48,066 nt of DNA from an uncultured Pleomorphomonas sp. (GTDB lineage: Bacteria; Pseudomonadota; Alphaproteobacteria; Rhizobiales; Pleomorphomonadaceae). Location of the stretch: NCBI GenBank assembly GCA_937868725.1, contig CALMMQ010000026.1:1-48066 (forward strand), written 5' to 3'. The notes below the pieces were generated by a model. The model saw only the letters and a program-made list of their open reading frames with translations, was not told the DNA's origin and ran no database searches. Position numbers and translations under genes: made by a program. Each line of letters begins with the position of its first letter. Positions within the stretch are counted from its first letter, which is position 1. This document shows positions 9,895 to 17,877 of the stretch, piece after piece.

Positions 9895-10338
9895 TCATCT
9901 GGGCAAGAGGCCGGCAAGGGCTTCGAGCGCGAGCGTGTAGCCCATCGGCCCGAGCCCGACGATCACTCCCGCCGCCACCGGCGAGACGAACGAGTGATGC
10001 CGGAAACTCTCGCGCGCATGAACGTTTGAGATGTGAACCTCGATCAGCGTCACGCCAGCGCCCTTGATGGCGTCGGCGAGCGCGATGGAGGTGTGGGTGT
10101 AGGCGCCGGGATTCATGACGACGCCGGCGCCACGGCGTCCGGCTTCCTGGATCCAATCGACGAGGACGCCCTCGTGGTTGCTCTGACGAAATTCCACCGT
10201 GCCGAAACCGAGGCTCTCGGCCCGGGCACGACAGTTCGCTTCGATGTCGGAGAGCGTCAGACTGCCATAGATGCCGGGTTCTCGCGTTCCGAGAAGATTC
10301 AGATTGGGACCATTCAGTATGAAAACGTCATGGGGCAA
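9895..10338 (-). CDS. aroQ: 3-dehydroquinate dehydratase, type II
   Basis: Third step of the shikimate pathway, 3-dehydroquinate to 3-dehydroshikimate; cytosolic dodecamer. 147 residues, normal. Motifs: [19 protein letters not shown] with the catalytic Arg and Tyr, [18 protein letters not shown], and [17 protein letters not shown] with the catalytic His. No ATG or GTG lies in frame before the conserved region: the frame is closed by a stop at 10363-10365, and the only usual start is TTG at 10338. A TTG start is therefore likely and may keep expression low. First gene of the aroQ-accB-accC unit. Confidence 0.95.
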   Translation of the reverse strand: MPHDVFILNGPNLNLLGTREPGIYGSLTLSDIEANCRARAESLGFGTVEFRQSNHEGVLVDWIQEAGRRGAGVVMNPGAYTHTSIALADAIKGAGVTLIEVHISNVHARESFRHHSFVSPVAAGVIVGLGPMGYTLALEALAGLLPR

Positions 10339-10425
10339 TGGGACACGTCCGGCCGGGTCTGACTAATGGTGCCGCGGCGCCCTGAGGCTCCGCAAGCGCT
10401 CTTCTTATAGGCACATGTTGGCCCG

Positions 10426-10480
10426 AAAAAAAGGCCCTCCTCGCCGTCATCCCCGGCGCTGGCGGGGAGGAGGCGAGGGC
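10426..10480 (-). terminator. Intrinsic terminator after the dsbA-like gene
   Basis: Read on the minus strand, a two-part stem (10472-10478 with 10439-10445, then 10464-10468 with 10050-offset partner 10450-10454) is followed by seven T (A run at 10426-10432 on plus). It lies 16 bp after the dsbA stop and shields the aroQ unit from read-through. Confidence 0.7.
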
Positions 10481-10495
10481 AGCCATCGACCTGCC

Positions 10496-11260
10496 TCAGC
10501 AGGTGGTCTTGCCGCAGGCGCGCATGGAGGCGAACTTCTGGCGCAGATCGTCGATGCCGATGGCGCCAGCCACCAGTTCGTCGCCGACGATGTAGGTGGG
10601 CGTGCCGGAGATGTCGAGCTTGCGGGCGATCTTGTAGCTCTCCTGGATGCCGTCGGTAATCTTCGGATCGGCCATGGCCGTCTTGACGGCGGTGACGTCG
10701 ACGCCGACCTTGCCGGCGGCGTCGAGCGCCTTGGCCTCGTCGGCCTGACCGCGCCCGCCCATCAGCTCGAAATGGAAGGCCGCGTACTTGTCCGGCGCCA
10801 CCTTGTTGACGGCGCTGGCCACGCGCGCCGCCTCGACCGAACCGGGGCTCAGGATGGGAAACTCCTTGAGGACGATCTTGACGTCCTTGTCCTGATCAAT
10901 CATCGCCCGCGTGTCGGCGAGTGCCCGCTTGCAGTAGCCGCAATTGTAGTCGACGAACTCGACCAGTTCGATCTTGCCCTGCGGGTTGCCGATGACCGCC
11001 TGGTTGGGCGAATCGTAGATGACGTCGTGCAGCTCGGCGATGGCCGACGACTGGGCCTTGCTGGCCGCTTCCTTGTTGCGGGCGTCGAGCGTTTCCAGCG
11101 CCTGCTGGATGATCTCGGGATGGGCGATGATGTAGGCCTTCACCACCTCGCCGATTTCCGACGTCTGGGCGTCGGTGAACGAGCCGGCCCGGGCCGGGAG
11201 CGTCAGGGCCGTACCGCCGATCAGGGCGGCGGCAAGGAGGGTCTTGAAACGAGGCAGCAT
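10496..11260 (-). CDS. DsbA-family thiol:disulfide oxidoreductase, secreted
   Basis: 254 residues. Signal peptide about 1-26 (LLAAALIGGTALTLPARA), so periplasmic. An N-terminal helical segment (about 28-80, ScsC/Com1-like) is followed by a thioredoxin-fold domain with the redox motif C107-G-Y-C110 and the cis-Pro loop GTPTYIVG. Members form or isomerise disulfides in exported proteins; the N-terminal segment often mediates oligomerisation. Two further Cys close to the C-terminus (C249 and C254) may form a structural disulfide. The M48 protease gene ends 33 bp upstream on the same strand, so the pair is probably one envelope quality-control operon. DsbA- or DsbC-like activity cannot be decided from sequence. 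Confidence 0.9.
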   Translation of the reverse strand: MLPRFKTLLAAALIGGTALTLPARAGSFTDAQTSEIGEVVKAYIIAHPEIIQQALETLDARNKEAASKAQSSAIAELHDVIYDSPNQAVIGNPQGKIELVEFVDYNCGYCKRALADTRAMIDQDKDVKIVLKEFPILSPGSVEAARVASAVNKVAPDKYAAFHFELMGGRGQADEAKALDAAGKVGVDVTAVKTAMADPKITDGIQESYKIARKLDISGTPTYIVGDELVAGAIGIDDLRQKFASMRACGKTTC

Positions 11261-11293
11261 GTCGGTCTCCGCGAGGGCGCTAGCGCCTCTCTA

Positions 11294-12637
11294 TCACTTC
11301 GGGGTCTTGTAGGTAACGATGTCGTCGGCCCTGAGCCAGGCCGGCGTACCCTGTTTCAGGCTGGCCTCGGCGCGTAGGGCGTATTGCTTGGCCAGGGTGA
11401 TGTCGCCGCTGGCAAACGCGCTCTGGGCCGAGGCCAGGTCGGCGCGGCCGAGATCCCCCTTGCGCGAGTAGGCGATGGCAAGCTGGCGAAAGCCGACCGG
11501 CTGATCGGGGTCGTCGCCCATGCCTTGCTCCAGGTTGGAAATGGCCTCGTCGAGGTTCTTGCTATCGCCCGAGCCGACGAGGGCGCTGCCGTAGAGCACG
11601 CGGATGAGGCCGGCGCGCGGGGCGAGCGACACGGCCTTGCGCAGCGGCTCGATGGCCGCCTTGACCGAGCCGCTCTCGTAGAGGATCTGGCCCTTGAACT
11701 CCCAGAAGAACGGGTTGCTCGGCGCCTGGCGGATCAGCTCGTCGGTACGGTCGAGCGCCGTCTTGGGATCGGAGAAGCGGAAAGCGGCGATGGCGCGGGC
11801 ATAGTAGGCGGGCAACGACTTGTCACTGTCGGGATACTGGCGCACCACCTTGGCCAGTGGCTCGGTGAAGGCGATGAACTTGGCGCGCATCAGGGCGTGC
11901 CGGGCCACGAGATCGGGCGAATCGGGCTTGTCGAAATAGGGCGACTTGCGTGCCAGCTCCTCGATCTGGGTAATGCGCTCCTGCGGCATCGGGTGGGTCT
12001 GCAGGTAGGGATTGGCGCCGAGCGAGGCGAACAACTGGTCCTGGGCCAGGTGCTGGAAGGTCTGCAACATGCCCTTGGCCGACTGGCCGGTCTTGTCGAG
12101 GAAGCGCACGGCGGCGATGTCCGCCGCCGACTCCTGCTCGCGGGCGTAGGCGAGCATGCTGCGCTGCGATAGCTGCATGCTGCCGAAGGCGCCGGCGGCG
12201 CCGATCTGGCCGTTGCCGCTGGCGACGCCGGCGGCGGCGCTGCCGAGCACGGCCAGCGCCGTCAGGATCTGCATGCGGCTGATTTCCTGGCGTTTCTGCA
12301 CCAGATGGGCGGCGGCGAGATGGCCGGTCTCGTGGGCCAAGACGCCGATCAGCTGGTTGGGCGTTTCGGCGTCGACGATGGTGCCGGTGTTGACGAAGAT
12401 GTGGCGCGAATCGGCAACGAAGGCGTTGAAGGCGGTGTCGTTGACGATCTTGATCTGGATGGTGGCCTTGCCGAGGCCGGCGGCGGCGAGGATCGGCCGC
12501 ACGTAGTCGGATATCAGCATTTCCGCCTCGGCGTCGCGCACCAGTGCCAGCCGTTCGGCTTCGGCGGCGGTGGGGCCGAACACGGCAGAGAAGGCCGCAA
12601 AGGCCGCTATGGCGATCCGGGCAAGGGGCGACTTCAT
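11294..12637 (-). CDS. M48-family periplasmic metalloprotease with TPR repeats (BepA-like)
   Basis: 447 residues. A signal peptide at about 1-27 (IAIAAFAAFSAVFGPTAAEA) places it in the periplasm. The Zn2+ site is H102-E-T-G-H106, with third ligand E169 in the ESAAD motif. The C-terminal half (about 270-420) shows TPR-like helical pairs (AYYARAIAAFRFSDPKTALD, FWEFKGQILYESGSVKAAIE). This is the BepA/YfgC type, which degrades or matures misassembled outer-membrane proteins such as LptD in E. coli; that role here is inferred. The start at 12637 gives the signal peptide; the longer frame upstream does not. It is followed by the dsbA-like gene, and diverges from the aminotransferase gene at 12750. 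Confidence 0.92.
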   Translation of the reverse strand: MKSPLARIAIAAFAAFSAVFGPTAAEAERLALVRDAEAEMLISDYVRPILAAAGLGKATIQIKIVNDTAFNAFVADSRHIFVNTGTIVDAETPNQLIGVLAHETGHLAAAHLVQKRQEISRMQILTALAVLGSAAAGVASGNGQIGAAGAFGSMQLSQRSMLAYAREQESAADIAAVRFLDKTGQSAKGMLQTFQHLAQDQLFASLGANPYLQTHPMPQERITQIEELARKSPYFDKPDSPDLVARHALMRAKFIAFTEPLAKVVRQYPDSDKSLPAYYARAIAAFRFSDPKTALDRTDELIRQAPSNPFFWEFKGQILYESGSVKAAIEPLRKAVSLAPRAGLIRVLYGSALVGSGDSKNLDEAISNLEQGMGDDPDQPVGFRQLAIAYSRKGDLGRADLASAQSAFASGDITLAKQYALRAEASLKQGTPAWLRADDIVTYKTPK

Positions 12638-12749
12638 GGCTGTCTCCGGAAAACAGGACCTCGTCATCGGCAGAGCAGACTGATAAACGGCAATTGGACC
12701 GTGGGGCGCAATGGAAAAATGCGTCGACCGGTGATCGGGGACAGGTGAC

Positions 12750-13895
12750 ATGTTGAGATCGACCAGGAGCGAGGTGCAGCCGTTCATTGCCATGGACGTG
12801 TTGACGGAGGCCAATCGGCTGGAACGCCAGGGGCGATCGATCGTTCACATGGAGCTGGGCGAGCCGGGGGCGCCGGTGCCGGCGGCGGTGCGAGCGGCAG
12901 CCGAGGCGGCGCTCAAGCGCGGCCGCGTCGGCTACACCGAGGCGCTGGGCCTGCCGGCCTTGCGCGCGGCCATCGCCGAGCACTACGGTCGCCGCTACGG
13001 CGTCGAAGTGCCGGCGAGCCGCGTGGCGGTGACGGCCGGCTCGTCCGGCGCCTTCAATCTGGCCTTTCTGGCGCTGTTCGATGTCGGCGACCGCGTCGGG
13101 CTGCCGACGCCGGGCTATCCCGCCTATCGCAACATCCTGACGGCGCTGGGCCTCGAGGTGGTGGAAATCGCCACCGAAGCGGCGACGCGCTGGCAGGCAA
13201 CCCCGGAGATGATCGCCAAGGTTCACGCCGAGACGCCGCTCAAGGGGCTGGTTGTCGCCAGTCCGGCCAACCCGTCCGGGACGATGATGACGCGCGAGGG
13301 GCTGCGCGACCTCGTCGCCGCCTGCCGGGACATGGGTATTTCGCTGGTCATGGACGAGATCTATCACGGGCTCGTCTATACCGGCAGCGAGACGACGGCG
13401 CTGGAGTTCGCCGACGACATCGTCGTCGTCAACTCGTTCTCCAAGTACTACTGCATGACCGGCTGGCGCATCGGCTGGATGGTGCTGCCCGAGGCTATGG
13501 TGCGGCCGGTGGAGCGCATCGCCCAGAACCTGTTCATCTCGCCGTCGGAACTGTCGCAATGGGCGGCGCTTGGCGCTTTCGCGGCCACCGAGGAACTGGA
13601 GGCGGTCAAGGCGGGCTACGCGACCAGCCGGGCGCTGCTGCTTGAGCGGCTGCCGGCAATCGGCCTCGACCGCTTCCTGCCGGTCGATGGCGCCTTCTAC
13701 CTCTATGCCGACGTCAGCCGCTTCACCAACGACAGCCTCGATTTCTCCCGTCGCATGCTGACGGAGGCCGGCATCGCGGCGACGCCAGGCCTCGATTTCG
13801 ATACGGCGCGTGGGGCGCAATACCTGCGGTTTTCGTTCGCCGGTCGCACCGAGGCGGTGCGCGAAGCGTGCGATCGGCTGGCCGGCTGGCTGTGA
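12750..13895 (+). CDS. PLP-dependent aminotransferase, class I/II
   Basis: 381 residues, fold type I, cytosolic. The PLP lysine is K232 in NSFSKYYCMTGWRIGW. Other fold residues: ELGEPGAP at the N-terminus, TAGSSGAFNLAF (phosphate-binding turn), SPANPSGTMM (Asn contact to PLP) and MDEIYHGLVY (Asp and Tyr contacts). It resembles the aspartate/alanine/aromatic transaminase branch; the substrate cannot be assigned. The ribosome-binding site is modest (AGGTGAC). The nearest gene upstream, the M48 protease, is divergent with a 112-bp gap; an AT-rich palindrome follows 5 bp after the stop. Confidence 0.88.
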   Translation: MLRSTRSEVQPFIAMDVLTEANRLERQGRSIVHMELGEPGAPVPAAVRAAAEAALKRGRVGYTEALGLPALRAAIAEHYGRRYGVEVPASRVAVTAGSSGAFNLAFLALFDVGDRVGLPTPGYPAYRNILTALGLEVVEIATEAATRWQATPEMIAKVHAETPLKGLVVASPANPSGTMMTREGLRDLVAACRDMGISLVMDEIYHGLVYTGSETTALEFADDIVVVNSFSKYYCMTGWRIGWMVLPEAMVRPVERIAQNLFISPSELSQWAALGAFAATEELEAVKAGYATSRALLLERLPAIGLDRFLPVDGAFYLYADVSRFTNDSLDFSRRMLTEAGIAATPGLDFDTARGAQYLRFSFAGRTEAVREACDRLAGWL

Positions 13896-13899
13896 TGCC

Positions 13900-13920
13900 T
13901 ATGCAATTATAAATTGCATA
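13900..13920. repeat. AT-rich perfect palindrome, 9+3+9
   Basis: TATGCAATT (13900-13908), spacer ATA, AATTGCATA (13912-13920). It is striking in a high-GC genome and lies between the aminotransferase stop and the secreted-protein gene. No T run follows, so an operator upstream of the gene at 13984 is more likely than a terminator. The binding protein is unknown. Confidence 0.55.
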
Positions 13921-13953
13921 AAGGTTATTGTGAATTTTAAAGTGGTGATATAG

Positions 13954-13980
13954 CGTAGCTCCCGTTTGACGGGAGTTACG
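13954..13980 (+). promoter_or_regulatory. Hairpin enclosing the Shine-Dalgarno of the secreted-protein gene
   Basis: An 11-bp stem pairs 13954-13964 with 13970-13980 (one G-U pair, loop TTTGA). The only good ribosome-binding site, GGGAG at 13971-13975, is wholly in the 3' arm, 8 nt before the ATG at 13984. In the mRNA this would hide the site unless melted or bound, as in RNA thermometers and other translational switches. The structure is seen in the sequence; the regulatory role is inferred. Confidence 0.55.
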
Positions 13981-13983
13981 ATC

Positions 13984-14478
13984 ATGCATTTGAAGTCGCT
14001 TCTTGTTTCACTTTTCACACTTTGTGTCGCCGCCGGTGCGTCGATCGGCGGTGCCATGGCCTGCGATGCCCTCAACGGCACGACGACCTACGACAGCAAG
14101 TTCGCGATGGTGGGCGACCCCTTCCAGGGCGGCAACTGGTCCAACGCGGCCAACGGCAAGGCTTGGATCCAGCGCACGCTCAAGGCGCCAGTCAACCTGT
14201 TCGGCGTCTATCTTGGCTCGGGCGGGTCGGACATCACCACCGACAACGTGCGCATCAAGGTTTCGGCCCGGCTGACCACCGGCGCCTGGAAGACGCTGGT
14301 GGAGGTCGCCGGTGCCGACGTCGAGCGGCCGATCTCTGGATCAGGCAACATGGTGGCGCCGGTGACGGTTCGCTTCGCCAACATCAAGGTCAACGCCCTG
14401 CGCGTCGACATGACTGGCAACGGCTGGTTCTCGCTCGACCGGTCGATGTTCTTCGTCGAAGGCTGTTCCGGCCACTGA
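13984..14478 (+). CDS. Small secreted protein, possible discoidin (F5/8-type C)-like beta-sandwich
   Basis: 164 residues. A signal peptide at about 1-26 (LLVSLFTLCVAAGASIGGAMA) is followed by a Cys that may be the mature N-terminus or, with the C-terminal Cys near residue 161, a disulfide partner. The mature part has the rhythm of a galactose-binding-like jelly roll: GGNWSNAANGKAWIQRTLKA, FGVYLGSGGSDITTDNVRIK, TVRFANIKVNALRVDMTGN and WFSLDRSMFFVEG. This is a fold guess, not a confident family hit, and no function is known. It is preceded by a palindrome and a hairpin hiding its ribosome-binding site; its stop is 4 bp from the stop of the convergent GGCT-like gene. A TTG inside the hairpin loop (13966) is a less likely alternative start. 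Confidence 0.75.
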   Translation: MHLKSLLVSLFTLCVAAGASIGGAMACDALNGTTTYDSKFAMVGDPFQGGNWSNAANGKAWIQRTLKAPVNLFGVYLGSGGSDITTDNVRIKVSARLTTGAWKTLVEVAGADVERPISGSGNMVAPVTVRFANIKVNALRVDMTGNGWFSLDRSMFFVEGCSGH

Positions 14479-14482
14479 CGGC

Positions 14483-14827
14483 TCAGGCCATGACGTAGAC
14501 CCAGGCCGTGGCACCCGATTTCAGCACCACCTCAACGCGCTTGTAGTCGGAGACTTCATAAGCGTCGGCCGCCAGGAGTTCGGCCGGCGTGATCTCGAAG
14601 ACGACGCCGGGGATCTCGTCCCTGGCGTCGTCGCTCGGCGACACGATGGGGTGGTGCGTCTCGCCGCTTTCCTTGACCACCTCGGGGTCGCGGATTGCCA
14701 CCATGTCGCGCCGCCAGCCAACCATGGCGTCGGGGCGGCCGCTCAGCTCGCGACCGAAGTTGGCCAACTGGACGGGCTTGAGCTGCAGCGTTCCATACGA
14801 GAACAGCAAGACGACGGGGTCACTCAC
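14483..14827 (-). CDS. Gamma-glutamylcyclotransferase-like (AIG2/YtfP family) protein
   Basis: 114 residues, a normal length for short GGCT-fold proteins. The N-terminal substrate-pocket signature is LLFSYGTLQ (family YGSL/YGTL), and the catalytic-type Glu is in AADAYEVSDYKRVEV. Members cleave gamma-glutamyl amines or repair isopeptides; the substrate here is unknown. The start is GTG at 14827 with a good AGGAG ribosome-binding site. It is a single gene, convergent with the secreted-protein gene. Confidence 0.88.
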   Translation of the reverse strand: MSDPVVLLFSYGTLQLKPVQLANFGRELSGRPDAMVGWRRDMVAIRDPEVVKESGETHHPIVSPSDDARDEIPGVVFEITPAELLAADAYEVSDYKRVEVVLKSGATAWVYVMA

Positions 14828-14899
14828 GGCAGTCTCCTGAAGGCAAGCGGGCGCGCCGACGCGGCCGCTCCGGTTGGATAACCTCTTGAAAGCTCACAT

Positions 14900-15019
14900 C
14901 TGGAGCATCCGCCGATCAGGTTGCACCAACCTGATCGATGATAAGCGACTGTTCAAGCCTTTGACTCTGGAGCGATTTCTAATCGACCTGACGATTCAGT
15001 CAGGTCGGAAAGCACTCTA
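14900..15019 (+). repeat. Interspersed two-hairpin element, copy 1
   Basis: About 115-120 bp, closely matching 25567-25680 in the same orientation. Hairpin A: GATCAGGTTG (14914-14923), loop CAC, CAACCTGATC (14927-14936). Hairpin B: CGACCTGAC (14984-14992), loop GATTCA, GTCAGGTCG (14999-15007). Between them is a well conserved segment including TTGACTCTGGAGCGATTTCT (14961-14980). Stems are identical in both copies while both loops differ, as expected for a structure under constraint. It codes for no protein. It is intergenic, downstream of rne. Confidence 0.85.
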
Positions 15020-15071
15020 GGCCGCGATCGCCGTGCCGACTTTGCGCCGGCGCAAATCATTCGATCGTTGC

Positions 15072-15110
15072 CCAAAAACAAAGGCCGCCCCGTCAGCGAC
15101 GGAGCGGCCT
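15072..15110 (-). terminator. Intrinsic terminator after rne
   Basis: On the minus strand, outer stem 15104-15110 with 15082-15088 and inner stem 15098-15102 with 15090-15094 (one mismatch between), loop of 3, then a T-rich tail (TTTGTTTTTGGG). It lies 26 bp after the rne stop. Confidence 0.75.
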
Positions 15111-15135
15111 GATTGTCATGGCCTCAGATCGAGGC

Positions 15136-17877
15136 TCAGAAGAACGAGCGGCGCTGCCACCAGCCGGTCTTCTTGGGATGGTTGCTATCTTCCAGTTCCG
15201 GTTCCGGTTCCGGCTCGGGATACCGCTGAGCCTCTTCCTCGGCGGCATTGGCCACCGATTTCTCGACCAGATCGGCGACGCTTTCCAACGCCGGGGCCGG
15301 AGCGGCTTCAACGACCGGTTCATCGGCGGCCGGCTCATCGATGGTCACGACCGGCTCGGCAACCTCGGTCCCTTCGACGACCACCGGTTCGGTGGCGACG
15401 ATCGGCTCGGCCTCGACCACTGCCTCTGTCGGCTCGCTGCCGGCGGCTTCGGTCTCGACGACCTCGTCGTCATCGCGCGCCTCGTCGTCACGCGCCTCGT
15501 CGTCGCGTGCTTCGGCTTCGCCCTCGGCGCCCTCGGCAAACTGATGCCGGCGGCGACCGCCACGGCGACCGCGACGGCGGCTCTTGCGGCGGTTCTCGGC
15601 CTGGGCGTCGGTCTCGCCTTCGCCCTCACCATCGGCTTCGGCGTCGCCAGCTTCGGTTTCCTCGCCGTCGCTGGTACCGGAAATGGCATCGGCCACAGCT
15701 TCGGCGACGTCGGCGGAAATGTCCTCGGGCAGATTGCCTTCGGGGCCATCCGAACGCCGGCGGCGACGGCGGCGACGGCGGCGACGGCTGTCGTTCTCAT
15801 CGCGTTCGCCGCGCTCGTCGCGGCTGCCGGAAGCGACGGCCTCGTCGGCCTCATCGTCCTCGACCACCTCTTCGATCTCGTCCTCGTCGAGCGGCTGGAC
15901 GCTCTCGGGCGTCAGCGCCATGACCGGCGGCGGCAGCGGGTTGACGACGATCTCGCCACGCTCCAGCACGAAATGCTGCGTGCCGAGGTGTTCGTCGGCG
16001 GCAATGGTGATGGTCAGACCGAAGCGCGCCTCGAGATCGGCGAGGTGACGGCGCTTCTGGTTGAGGATGTAGAGCGCGACGGCTGAACGGGTCCGCACGG
16101 TCAGGTGATGGGTGACGCCCTTGAGCAGCTGGTCTTCGAGGGCCCGCAGCACGTGCAGGGCCACGCTCTCGGTCGAGCGGACGATGCCGGCGCCGAGGCA
16201 GTGCGGGCAAAGCTCGGTCGAGCCTTCGAGAACGCCGGTGCGGATGCGCTGACGGCTCATTTCGAGCAGGCCGAAGTGCGAGATGCGGCCGACCTGGATG
16301 CGGGCGCGATCGTTCTTCAGGCAATCCTTGAGCTTGCGCTCCACCGCCTTGTTGTTCTTCGGCTCCTCCATGTCGATGAAGTCGATGACGATCAGGCCGG
16401 CAAGGTCGCGCAGGCGCAACTGGCGGGCCACTTCCTCGGCCGCCTCAAGGTTGGTGGCGAGGGCCGTGTCCTCGATGTTGTGTTCGCGCGTCGACCGGCC
16501 GGAGTTGACGTCGATGGCGACGAGAGCTTCGGTCTGGTTGATGACGAGGTAGCCGCCGGACTTCAGCGTCACCTGCGGCGAGAACATGGCATCGAGCTGC
16601 GGTTCGACGCCAAAGCGGGCAAACACCGGCACGTTGTCGCGGTAGGGCTGGACGTTCTTGGCATGGCTCGGCATGAGCATGCGCATGAAGTCCTTGGCCT
16701 CGCGATAGGCCTCGTCGCCGGCCACCAGCACTTCGTCGATGTCCTTGTTGTAGAGGTCGCGGATCGAGCGCTTGACCAGCGAGCCCTCCTCGTAGACGAG
16801 GCTCGGCGCGCTCGAACGCAGCGTCAGTTCGCGGACGTTCTCCCACAGGCGCAGCAGGTACTCGAAGTCGCGCTTGATCTCGGTCTTGGTGCGCGAGGCG
16901 CCGGCCGTGCGCAGGATGACGCCCATGCCCTCGGGAACCTCGAGTTCGTGCGCGATTTCCTTGAGGCGCTTGCGGTCCTGAACGTTGGTGATCTTGCGCG
17001 AAATGCCGCCGCCCCGACCGGAGTTGGGCATCAGCACCGAATAGCGGCCGGCCAGCGACAGGTAGGTGGTGAGAGCCGCGCCCTTGGTGCCGCGCTCTTC
17101 CTTGACGACCTGGACCAGCAGCACCTGACGGCGCTTGATCACTTCCTGGATGCGGTACTGACGGGCGCGACGGATGCGCCGCTCGGGCACCTCCTCGAGC
17201 GCGTCCTCGGCGCCGACGCTCTCGACCTGATCTTCGTCGTCTTCCGACGGGCCGGCTTCGTGTTCGCCGCCGTTGATGGTCTCGACCGTCTGGTCGTCGT
17301 TGATCTCGGTGAAGCTGTCGCCTTCGCCGGCATCATCGGCGTGGGCGTCGTCGGCATGGACGATCTCGACCTCGTGCGCCTCGGCGACGACGGCATCGGC
17401 CGTCTCGACGGCCGCGACGCTGACCACCTCGGTGGCTTCGACAGCGGCGGGCGCCTCGTCGGATGCGGCTTCTGCGGCCGCTTCCGCTGCCGCCGGTTCG
17501 CTGACGGTCTCGACCTTGGCGCGGGCCGCCTGGTTGCGGTTCTGCCGCTCGCGGTGCTGCCGGGCCCGGCGCTCGGTCTCCTCGCGCTCTTCCGCCTCTT
17601 CGGCTTCCATCAGCGCCTGCCGGTCGGCAAGCGGGATCTGATAGTAGTCGGGATGGATTTCGGAGAAGGCCAGGAAGCCGTGGCGATTGCCACCGTATTC
17701 CACAAAAGCGGCCTGCAGCGACGGCTCGACGCGCGTCACCTTGGCCAGATAGATATTGCCTCTCAGCTGTTTCTTGGTCGCCGACTCGAAGTCGAACTCT
17801 TCCACGCGGTGACCGCGGACCACCACCACCCGGGTCTCTTCCGGATGGGTGGCGTCAATAAGCATCTTGTTGGCCAT
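15136..17877 (-). CDS. rne: Ribonuclease E
   Basis: Endoribonuclease of the RNA degradosome; cleaves AU-rich single-stranded RNA in mRNA decay and rRNA/tRNA maturation. 913 residues. The S1 domain starts at about 35 and is split by an acidic insertion of roughly 170 residues (Glu/Ala rich, about 100-270), a trait of alphaproteobacterial RNase E. The DNase-I-like catalytic core has ALVAIDVNSGR and LIVIDFIDMEEPKN with the two metal-ligand Asp. The Zn-link CPHCLGAG gives the tetramer. The C-terminal scaffold has an Arg tract (eleven Arg at 15754-15786), tandem EARDD repeats (15462-15511) and ends in KKTGWWQRR. In Caulobacter a GWW tail binds PNPase, so the same is expected here. The start at 17877 (MANKMLIDATH) follows GGGAG. 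It diverges from amiC. Confidence 0.97.
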   Translation of the reverse strand: MANKMLIDATHPEETRVVVVRGHRVEEFDFESATKKQLRGNIYLAKVTRVEPSLQAAFVEYGGNRHGFLAFSEIHPDYYQIPLADRQALMEAEEAEEREETERRARQHRERQNRNQAARAKVETVSEPAAAEAAAEAASDEAPAAVEATEVVSVAAVETADAVVAEAHEVEIVHADDAHADDAGEGDSFTEINDDQTVETINGGEHEAGPSEDDEDQVESVGAEDALEEVPERRIRRARQYRIQEVIKRRQVLLVQVVKEERGTKGAALTTYLSLAGRYSVLMPNSGRGGGISRKITNVQDRKRLKEIAHELEVPEGMGVILRTAGASRTKTEIKRDFEYLLRLWENVRELTLRSSAPSLVYEEGSLVKRSIRDLYNKDIDEVLVAGDEAYREAKDFMRMLMPSHAKNVQPYRDNVPVFARFGVEPQLDAMFSPQVTLKSGGYLVINQTEALVAIDVNSGRSTREHNIEDTALATNLEAAEEVARQLRLRDLAGLIVIDFIDMEEPKNNKAVERKLKDCLKNDRARIQVGRISHFGLLEMSRQRIRTGVLEGSTELCPHCLGAGIVRSTESVALHVLRALEDQLLKGVTHHLTVRTRSAVALYILNQKRRHLADLEARFGLTITIAADEHLGTQHFVLERGEIVVNPLPPPVMALTPESVQPLDEDEIEEVVEDDEADEAVASGSRDERGERDENDSRRRRRRRRRRRSDGPEGNLPEDISADVAEAVADAISGTSDGEETEAGDAEADGEGEGETDAQAENRRKSRRRGRRGGRRRHQFAEGAEGEAEARDDEARDDEARDDDEVVETEAAGSEPTEAVVEAEPIVATEPVVVEGTEVAEPVVTIDEPAADEPVVEAAPAPALESVADLVEKSVANAAEEEAQRYPEPEPEPELEDSNHPKKTGWWQRRSFF

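Larger units (their letters stand above)
14828..15135. other. 308-bp intergenic region, GGCT-like gene / rne 3' end
   Basis: Holds the first copy of the two-hairpin interspersed element (14900-15019) and the rne terminator (15072-15110). No gene is supported here. Confidence 0.6.

Noticed and set aside
11823-13820. Minus-strand open frame (665 codons) spanning the aminotransferase and the M48 gene
   Set aside because: Runs antisense to one gene and out of frame over another; no conserved sequence.
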